64,000 nt of DNA from Chrysomallon squamiferum (lineage: Eukaryota > Mollusca > Gastropoda > Neomphalida > Peltospiridae), in assembly GCA_012295275.1 (NCBI GenBank), contig CM022671.1, forward strand, positions 9,448,858 through 9,512,857, read 5' to 3'. Below the pieces are notes generated by a model. That model searched no databases. It was not told the DNA's origin and was given only the letters and a program-made list of their open reading frames with translations. Below, piece after piece: positions 56,811 through 64,000 of the stretch. The stretch's first letter is position 1; each line of letters begins with the position of its first letter. Position numbers and translations under genes: made by a program.

Positions 56811-57800
56811 ATGAGAAGCATTACTTCAGAATTTTCAGTTTTACATATATTTATAAAAACTGAAAGTATTAATACCCAAATTAATCTTGGGCACTGGGTA
56901 TCATCCAAACTATATTTCAGTATCAATTCACAAACATCAATCAGATCTGAAAAACATACTATTAATATTTCATCTGAGAATGCTGAGGTATACAATATGC
57001 CCTTTGCCATAGAAGAATTGCAGGTTGCTCAACATAGAGCTTATGATATGATACTTCAGCAGGCCCAGATGAAATACTTAAACGTTTACCCTGCATTTTA
57101 TGTAAAATAAGGCCCTAAAAGACCCCAATGTTTTAGAAGTTACTGGCAGTACTGAATGAAGAGTCAGACCAACTTTACCAACGCATCCTGACATGACAAG
57201 ATATTTGACAACAAATATGTGAGGTTGATGAAAGGCTGAATGTCATTAAAACATTTGGTATTCACATCAGCAAATTTTAACTGCTTCCAGCATTGATTTT
57301 TCAGACATTTGGAAACATCTACACATTTTGTTCTTCCACCATGGTGTAAGCTACCTAGCATTGTTCTGGATCTTATGCATCTTAGAAAAGATGGCACATA
57401 TCCTATTATTTATCATCAACTTTTCATAGAAGTAAAAGAAAGATTCCGTGATTTTATCCCAGTTTATACGGATGGATTGCTGGATAGGAATTCTGTGGAT
57501 TGTGCTCTGTTTTTCTGTAGGACATAAGGTTGTGTTATTCGGCATCGGTTTTCACTGCTGAATTTCAGGCTATTCTCAAAGCCCTGGAAGAAATTAAACA
57601 TTCCTTTGCATCCAAATGCATTATATTCACAAACTCACTTTCATGTGATCCCGCTTTACAGCACATGCATTTGGAGCATCTCTTGATTGCGATAGTTACA
57701 CGAAAGTGGGTCTTATTATCTAACCACCAATACAAATATTGATTTTTTTGGGGTGGGGTACTCAGCCATGTTGGCATCGCTGTCAAAGAAAAGGCAGAAT
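56811..57800 (+). pseudogene. LINE ORF2 relic: start of reverse transcriptase joined to RNase H
   Basis: The first part (to about 57,110) reads ENAEVYNMPFAIEELQVAQ, then, one frame over, TSAGPDEILKRLPCILCKI. This is the x-F-x-x-x-E-L-x-x-A...S-x-G-P-D-x-I entry motif of LINE reverse transcriptases. The catalytic palm is missing. From 57,320 comes LPPWCKLPSIVLDLMHLRKD, then IPVYTDGLLDRNSVDCA (first RNase H strand), then SASVFTAEFQAILKALEEI with the catalytic E. FTNSLSCDPALQH and GGVLSHVGIAVKEKAE follow. This matches the C-terminal RNase H of I/Jockey-type LINEs, internally deleted and mutated. Confidence 0.8.
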
Positions 57801-58144
57801 TTTAATTTATTGTTGTGTCTGTTGCCTAAAAAAAAGAAAAAAAAAAAAAAAAAACATAAATTTTATAAAAACAAAAGAAACTGATTAGTATCCGACTAAA
57901 CTTTACTATATTAATAATAAAAAACAAAAACAAATATAAATATAATAATTAAACAAAAAAATAACTAAATAAATAATACTTTTTTTGAGAAACACAAGAA
58001 AACGATTTGTGTGAAACTATTAGCATGCTAGTAATAAATAAATAAATAAATAAATAAATAACACGGCTGCAGAGTATTAAATTCTTGAGACACAAAGTAT
58101 TTTTGACATAACCAGGAAAGCCTCCGTAAATATATCACCTTCGG

Positions 58145-58191
<47 letters not shown>

Positions 58192-58242
58192 TAAAATAGG
58201 TAAAAAATAAAAAATAAAATAAAATAAAATAAATTTATAAGT

Positions 58243-58315
<73 letters not shown>

Positions 58316-58415
58316 GCAACTGGTGACCCTTCCTACTGCGCTTATATTAAATTATTTAATAACGAATGTAGTGTACCAGATAGTACATGTGCTTTTAAAA
58401 ATGCAGAAGTAATTG

Positions 58416-58453
<38 letters not shown>

Positions 58454-58735
58454 TTGTATTCCATCTTGTATTCGAAGAAAATTAAATCGGTGGCATAAAC
58501 AATAGGTGGAGTTTTTACTATCAGTAATTTGGAATATATTTGCCCAAGTTTATCAGTCACAGGCCCATTGAACTACAGGAACGATAACTCGTAAAGACAC
58601 AAATTGCGTCTGCTAAAACGATTTAGCATAAGATTTCTCAAATTTAATGGGTACAAACTACGTCTGAATGTTCTTTTCTGGTGGGTTCCAGTTATAACAT
58701 TAATCTGCTAGAACATTGTAATTTCAGTTTATTAT
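57801..58735. repeat. Poly(A), (AAT)n and AT-rich microsatellite cluster
   Basis: A tracts at 57,836-57,854, 58,145-58,173 and 58,419-58,450, a TAAA run at 58,035-58,062 and an AAT repeat of about 23 units at 58,244-58,312. The 3' poly(A)-like text just after the LINE relic (57,827-57,854) may be that element's own tail. No gene seen. Confidence 0.75.
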
Positions 58736-58739
58736 GTTT

Positions 58740-59236
58740 TATATTTAGTTTTTCTCAATTTAATTTTTATCTAAGCAATTACCGAGTTCAGAAATGAATT
58801 AATGAATTAATGAATTACTTAATGAATGATACTTTGTCCTAAAATATAAATTCATCATCCTAATATTACATACCACTGAGTTGTATAAATTGAAAAAACA
58901 TTTTTTTTTTTTTTTTTTTTTTTTCAGTTATCGGTTAGCTTCTTGTGCTCAGTATTAAATGGAAATGGACTTTGAATGTGATACTGCACAGACTGTCATG
59001 AATAAGTAATATAACATTATTTTTTAAAATTTGATTACCTTGAAGGGAAATGCAGTGTTTAACATCACTAAAAACTGAAGAAATTTTGTTTTTCATGAAT
59101 TTCCAATTTTGTCAAAGTCATATTCATTGGTTATCTGCTTGGTTTTATTGTAAATAAATATGATAAAAAGATGTTTTTGTAATACCCGTGTATTGCCTTA
59201 GATAACATTCACTTTATTGAAAACATACTCCTGTTC

Positions 59237-59299
<63 letters not shown>

Positions 59300-59810
59300 T
59301 TCCACCATTTTGAACCTTTGTTGACATTCTGTGTACCGCAGAAAGCTCAGCTTTCACACAGTGCTGTGGTATACCAATTTTTTTTTTTAAATTGTCAGCT
59401 GTTTCAGTGAATTATCAGCTTGAAACGGAGGCCATGCTATCCAAAAAAACTCAGCCAAGATGATGTTGAACAAGCAACAGTGGTTCGTTAAAACAAGTCA
59501 TGTGACTGTAACCCAATGCTTTTAATTTATTAATTTCTATTTTAATTTTATAATTATTTTTTAAAATGTAATTATGGGATTTAAATGAATAATAAACTTT
59601 TATTCCCCCTTCTTTCACTAGATATGCTGTTGCATGGAGAAGATAGATATGCTGCAGACTGAAAAAAAATCATTTGAAAGGCATCAACAAAAAAAATATA
59701 TTTAGAAAAGGAATCCAAAAAAGGAAATGTGGATGAAATGTTAAGAAGTTAAGAATCAGTGACAGATTTATGTATAGTCTGCGTAAGTGAACAAGTATTT
59801 TTTTCATTAG
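58740..59810 (+). repeat. Duplicated segment, copy 2 (homologous to 42.48-43.35 kb)
   Basis: Same anchors in the same order as copy 1: GCAATTACCGAGTTCAGAAA, TCCTAAAATATAAATTCATC, GATACTGCACAGACTGTCATGA, CATTTGAAAGGCATCAACAA and GCGTAAGTGAACAAGTAT. The exon-like part at 59,640-59,790 keeps the acceptor (CTTCTTTCACTAG) and donor (GTAAGT), but its frame has several stops, so it is a non-functional copy. A TA repeat (59,240-59,294) is inserted within it. Confidence 0.65.
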
Positions 59811-60535
59811 AGAGTAATTTATGCTGTATATGTTAGTAATGTTATATTGTAATTATGATGCATAAGTTGTATTTCTTGTTTACTACTTTATGAGACTGCA
59901 GGATCACATGTCATTTTGGTTACATGCATATTTGGTGTCACCTTAATTCTGTTCATTAATATTACTGGTCTTGTATATTACTGTTTCTCCTGTTAAAAAG
60001 AAAAGAAAAAAAAAAAAGGAACAATCTTTGAAATGTAACACAACCCAGAAAGAAAACAAGTTAAACTGTTTATTAATTTTCTGGTTTTAACTTTTTTAAT
60101 TATATGTTTTATTTTATTTTATTTTATTTTTTGATAATATTTGGAAATATATGATTTAAGATCAGTTATAAATGGAAGATAAGACATTACCTCTAAGTTA
60201 TGTAAAATAGAGAAGTAATAACGTGTAACTATACATATAACCTAATCGCAGATCAATACATAGAATGTTTTTTGTAACAAGTAAGAAGAAACAAAAATGG
60301 TTGCTTTACTGCTTGTTGTTTTCATATACCCCAACAATAAACATATTCACACATATTTAATTGAGCATACACAGTTATCCATATATTATGTATTCACACA
60401 CATGCTTATATATATATATAAATTTAATACATAACGAATGTGAAGATACTATATAATAGAGCTGATTTTTTTATTATTAAAGTTTCCATACTTTAATTTA
60501 ATATTACTACATAATGAAATATATATATTTATATA
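59811..60535. other. AT-rich sequence, no gene seen
   Basis: A TTTTATTTTA run near 60,100 and TA-rich text directly before the mariner. No exon recognised. Confidence 0.5.
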
Positions 60536-61704
60536 TTGGGTTGAGGAATAAGTCATTGTGGTTAAATTAAATTTAATCATTACATAGATGAAAACTTGAG
60601 CTTAACTGATAACAAGATGTAATTTTATCAATAATGTATTCTCCTTTGTTATTTACAACTTCTTCCCAATGGTCAACAAGTTTTTTGATGCAACAGCAAT
60701 AAAAAGCTCTAGGTTTTGAGTTAAAAAATTGGTCTAACCATGTTTTTAATTCCATGTCAGTATTGAAGAAAATCCCATGCAAACTGTTGTATAGCGATTG
60801 GAAAAGATGAAAGTCTGATGGAGCCAAGTCTGGATAATATGGAGAATTTGGCAGGACTTCCCAATTGAGAGTTTGGATTGCAGCTTTTGTCATATTGGTA
60901 GTGTGAGGTCAGGCATTATCATGTTGTAAAAGGATGCCATAAAGTCGATGAGGTCACTTTTCATGAATCACTTTGTTAAGTCAATACTTTTGTTGAACAT
61001 AGAGGTCTGCATTGACTGCTTCGTTATTCATCAGAAGCTCATAGTGAATAATACCTTCATAATCCCACCATAAACACAACATTGTCTTTCGAGGATGAAA
61101 CGCCTGCTTTACTCAAGTGTAGTTTGTTTTCTTGAGCTGAACTATTCTTTTCGACGGTTCACATTGACATAAACACACCACTTTTCAACTCCAGTTATGA
61201 ATGCGATAAAGAAATCTGTCTTTGTTTGAACCAGTAAACCTGTGATGAGCATGCAATCTGGCAGCAATATTAGAATGCAGTAATTTGTTGTTTTCACTTA
61301 AAGCATGTGGAACCATTGTGCTGAGTTTTTGAACTTTCCCCATCGAATGAAGGTGATTCACATCAGTCTTCTGATCACACACCAAATGTTCAGCCAATTC
61401 TCTGGTTGATTGATGCAGATTTTCATGGAGAAGTTGATTCAACTGATCTTCATCAAATGTAATGGGGTGACTAGAACATTCAGGTTGAAGTTACCATTTT
61501 TGAAATGTGAAAACCACCATTGTGCTGTCCTTTCTGTCATAGCATCTTCTCCATACACAGAACAAATCTCACGAGCAGCTTTAGTGGCTATCGCATTCTT
61601 CCCATCACAATTCAGTGCAAATAGCAATATGCCATTTTAATACCCTGAAATGGAACAAAATTTTAATCAATTATGAACAGCAATGATTTATTCCTCAACC
61701 CAAT
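60536..61704 (-). mobile_element. Mariner transposon, nearly full length
   Basis: The inverted termini TTGGGTTGAGGAATAAGTCA (left) and TGATTTATTCCTCAACCCAA (right) are flanked by TA on both sides. At about 1.17 kb it is slightly shorter than the usual ~1.3-kb mariner. It carries a mutated minus-strand transposase. Confidence 0.92.
60573..61640 (-). pseudogene. Mariner (DD34D) transposase, inactivated
   Basis: From about 61,630 the minus strand reads ALNCDGKNAIATKAAREIC then TERTAQWWFSHFKNGNF (helix-turn-helix domain), then NQLLHENLHQSTRELAEHL. Around 61.2-61.44 kb follow AARLHAHHRFTGSNKDRFLY and KWCVYVN, where the first catalytic Asp region is damaged. WWDYEGIIHYELL (second D) is near 61.03 kb. 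SPYYPDLAPSDFHLF (third D) is near 60.83 kb. The 34-residue spacing class and the motifs identify the Mos1/SETMAR-type family. At least four frame changes and stops mean that no full protein can be made. Confidence 0.9.
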
Positions 61705-63188
61705 ATATATAGTGATACTAAATAAATATACATATGTACCACAATATCAGGTCAGAGTTTTTCACAAATAAGCCATTATTTCGACCAAATAGTAAACAAT
61801 ACATTTTCAATATATATTTATATCAGTAAGAATTTTTATTTTCATCTAGCTTAACGATGAATTCAAATGATCACTTTCAAAACTGAATTTCTTGATGGTA
61901 CTTTTCTAGTGATTTCTTTATTCTGATTCTCAGTGTTTATAAGTAGGTTTTTAATTTCTTCAACATTGTTCAGCCACGTTTAAAATATGTAACATGAAAC
62001 ATGAAACTTCATGGGCTAATTGCAGTATAACAGTATTTTTTCTGTGAGACCTTTTGTTGTTTGTTTTAATCTTTCTTAGGCTAGAGTTAATTGGCTAGAG
62101 TTAGTTGGCAGTCATTATTATTGCTATTTGTTTTTACTCCAAGTCTGGCCTATCCCTCTTTCTATGTGCTTTGTCAAGTCTTGATACAGATAATTTCATT
62201 GTGTATCATTTTGTTAAATCTGAAAATCCTTAACTTTACTTTGAGAATACTGATGCTAATTAATTATATTTTAATTAGTTCATTATGTGACATCATTCTG
62301 TTGTATCTGAATGCTGTAATGATACACTACTGTCAATTGTTTTCCTTTCTTGTATCAGGCTGAAGTTAATTGGTCTGTCCTTATTATTTCCAGTTCCAGC
62401 AATTCCCTCTTACTGAGGTAAAGGGTTCTTTTCTTGGTGGACAAGATTTTTATATAATCTAGACACACTCATACAAATACTTATTCTTAAAACTTATTCT
62501 GATATCACTATTAGATTTTCTGTGTTACCACAGTTATTTTGTTTCAGAGAGTTAAAACCATTATGAGAATTCAAAGGATAAAAAACACGCATCAGGGTAT
62601 GAACTTCAGATATTTTTTTGCAACACAAAAGAAGGAAACACAGCTTATTTCAGTTTTATTAAAAATTACTGCAATTAAATTATTACATATTGTCAAGGGA
62701 CCCACCGAATCAAACATCTGGAAAGTTTTTATACAGCATTTATTTTTTGGATGTAGACAGGTGCTAACAGGTTACCTGTCAAGAGGTAAGTTGATTCGAA
62801 CCCCCCTCAACACTGGCACATGCACAGGCATGGACAGTTTTTATTGACATCATTTGCAATAATGATTGGGTGTTTGGTATAGCAGACTCACTGTATTCCA
62901 TAAGGAATGAAAATGTTTCAACATTATCTGATTGCGGAAAACCTCAGGCATTAAGATGTACATGGTCAACGTATTCCAAATGAACCTATGAATACATTTA
63001 TGAGGCCAAGGTTTTCTGAATACTTACAAACTCTTTGATAGACCGGGGAAATGGTTGTAATTATGTCCTATAAAGATTTAGTTGAGCAGGAACTAGTAGA
63101 AAACGATGAATTAAAACACACACATGCACACACACTCACACACGCGCACACACACATGCACACACACACACACACACACACATACACA
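61705..63188. other. No gene recognised; weak internal duplication and CA repeat
   Basis: A phrase near 62,076 (TTCTTAGGCTAGAGTTAATTGG...) has a diverged echo near 62,350 (TTGTATCAGGCTGAAGTTAA...). The 102-codon frame at 62,539-62,847 has no recognised domain. A CA microsatellite fills 63,115-63,187. Confidence 0.45.
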
Positions 63189-63892
63189 GGGTTAATTCAA
63201 AGGACAGGGTATTTAATAAACAACTTTTCTGTGCCAGTCATGCCAGCAATTTTGCTGTGGTACCCCAGTGCACAAGAAAGCTTTACAATACTTACACCAG
63301 TAAACTTTTTTTGACTTTTCTGAAGGTCCTTATATGCAGCACTACGATTTTGTTTTCTGGCCCTGTTGTGCTTTTCCAGACACACTACACATCTATTGCA
63401 GGGGGGGGCTCTTTTCACCTCATGAGGTCCATAATCTTGGAGGCATTTGTCTGTACTGATGCACTTTCACCAGTAATAAATGGCAATAATTGCCTACAAG
63501 TTCTTGGCAGAGTTTTTCAACAAATGCATGGAATGTAAATATTACTTCCCCTGTAGATTATGCAGCTTATGATGCCCCATGATTACTTCATAATAAGGTG
63601 ACATGGCCATTTGTAATGATGTCAGTTCCGATGCAGCTTGGTAAGTTGGTCATTTTTATCAGTGCTGCCACACGGAGGCCGGTAAAGCGGTCCAGTGGGT
63701 ATATATACTATGCGTTCAGACCAAAAAACCAGCATGGTGGGTTCAAAAAATGCTCGAAGCTTCTTGCCAGAAGTATGACTGAGTATATGAGCAGAAATGA
63801 TTGGAAAACAGTCTCTGATTGGTCGAATAGTTGCTAGGTGTAAACAAACTCACGGAGGCCAGAAAACCAGCCTGGCAGGTTCAAAGGGTTAA
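63189..63892 (-). mobile_element. Internally deleted piggyBac-type element
   Basis: The right end is the inverted terminus ...TGGCAGGTTCAAAGGGTTAA, the same as the termini at 10,251 and 11,024. The motif CACGGAGGCC occurs at 63,671 and again at 63,851 just inside the end, as a subterminal repeat. On the minus strand the only coding remnant (63,540-63,197) is the C-terminal cysteine-rich part of a transposase. It lies only about 0.4 kb from the 5' end, so most of the gene was lost. The left limit is uncertain; a GGGTTAA occurs at 63,188. Confidence 0.6.
63197..63460 (-). pseudogene. piggyBac transposase C-terminal zinc-finger remnant
   Basis: The minus strand reads DYGPHEVKRAPPCNRCVVCL then EKHNRARKQN, followed later by LGYHSKI. 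The C-x-x-C...H-N-R...Y-H-x-K-I pattern matches the C-terminal cysteine-rich domain of piggyBac-family transposases, which binds the element's ends. Several expected cysteines are missing or shifted. Confidence 0.5.
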
Positions 63893-64000
63893 AACTTTAT
63901 ATCAATCACTAAGACTTATTTCTGATCTGTGTCTCAAATAGCTAACATATTTATGTTACAAAAGAAATTCTGCTCTAAGATACCAGAAAATGTCCTATTT
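63893..64000. other. Flanking sequence, nothing recognised
   Basis: Short AT-rich end of the window. Confidence 0.4.

Noticed and set aside
62785-62810. tRNA B-box-like GGGTTCGAATCA on the minus strand, possible tRNA or tRNA-derived SINE
   Set aside because: No A-box at the right spacing, no cloverleaf arms and no second copy in the window.
62539-62847. 102-codon plus-strand frame as a gene
   Set aside because: No recognisable family. It lies between two decayed DNA transposons and lacks convincing exon boundaries.

Overview
The window looks like repeat-rich nuclear DNA from an animal, most likely a mollusc and probably a coleoid cephalopod of the octopus type. It is AT-rich and full of microsatellites, and one assembly gap of 200 N lies at 19,972-20,171. 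Coding sequence occurs only as short exon-like pieces bounded by GT and AG. There are also decayed copies of animal mobile elements (pogo, mariner, piggyBac, Ginger/KRBA2-like, Harbinger-type Myb, two non-LTR retrotransposons). The species call is inference; the rest is read from the sequence. There are no bacterial genes, operons, ribosome binding sites or CRISPR arrays.

Host genes. Nearly all convincing exons lie on the minus strand. The clearest gene is a GABA-B-receptor-like protein. Six consecutive phase-compatible exons between 29,203 and 21,771 encode the end of an extracellular bi-lobed ligand-binding domain, and two tentative exons lie upstream at 31.0-32.2 kb. No seven-helix membrane domain was found. 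A further series of exon-like segments continues on the minus strand from 20.9 kb to a clear terminal exon ending at 6,962. It may be one or more genes, and I do not recognise the product. Two other terminal-exon-like reading frames end at 32,547 and 36,864. Plus-strand exon-like pieces occur at 42.8-43.3 kb, with a degenerate copy at 58.9-59.8 kb.

Mobile-element block, 8.0-14.1 kb. A non-LTR retrotransposon remnant has ORF1, a 51-bp in-frame minisatellite and an endonuclease fragment, and part of it is tandemly duplicated. Each copy ends in a TTAACCCTTTG piggyBac-type terminus. A Ginger/KRBA2-like integrase relic with a 21-bp PLPETTQ-coding minisatellite follows, then a decayed piggyBac transposase. 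The simplest reading is a Ginger nested inside a piggyBac that had inserted into a LINE, all within the intron of a minus-strand gene. Other elements are a deleted pogo (4.6-5.2 kb), Harbinger Myb-like relic (23.8-24.6 kb), a mariner-type MITE (26.1-26.3 kb), a LINE RT/RNase H relic (56.8-57.8 kb), a mariner (60.5-61.7 kb) and a deleted piggyBac (63.2-63.9 kb).

Structured repeats. A 5.1-kb array of about 74 copies of a 69-bp unit occupies 45.1-50.18 kb and has higher-order duplications. Next to it is a fold-back with 300-bp arms (50,342-50,641 and 51,480-51,779). Its loop carries two tandem ~90-bp hairpins whose stems show compensatory base changes, the best candidate here for something undescribed. 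A family of palindromic modules fills 52.7-54.4 kb, and two long near-perfect hairpins lie at 27.25 and 41.1 kb. The remainder is AT-rich, microsatellite-bearing sequence in which I see no gene.
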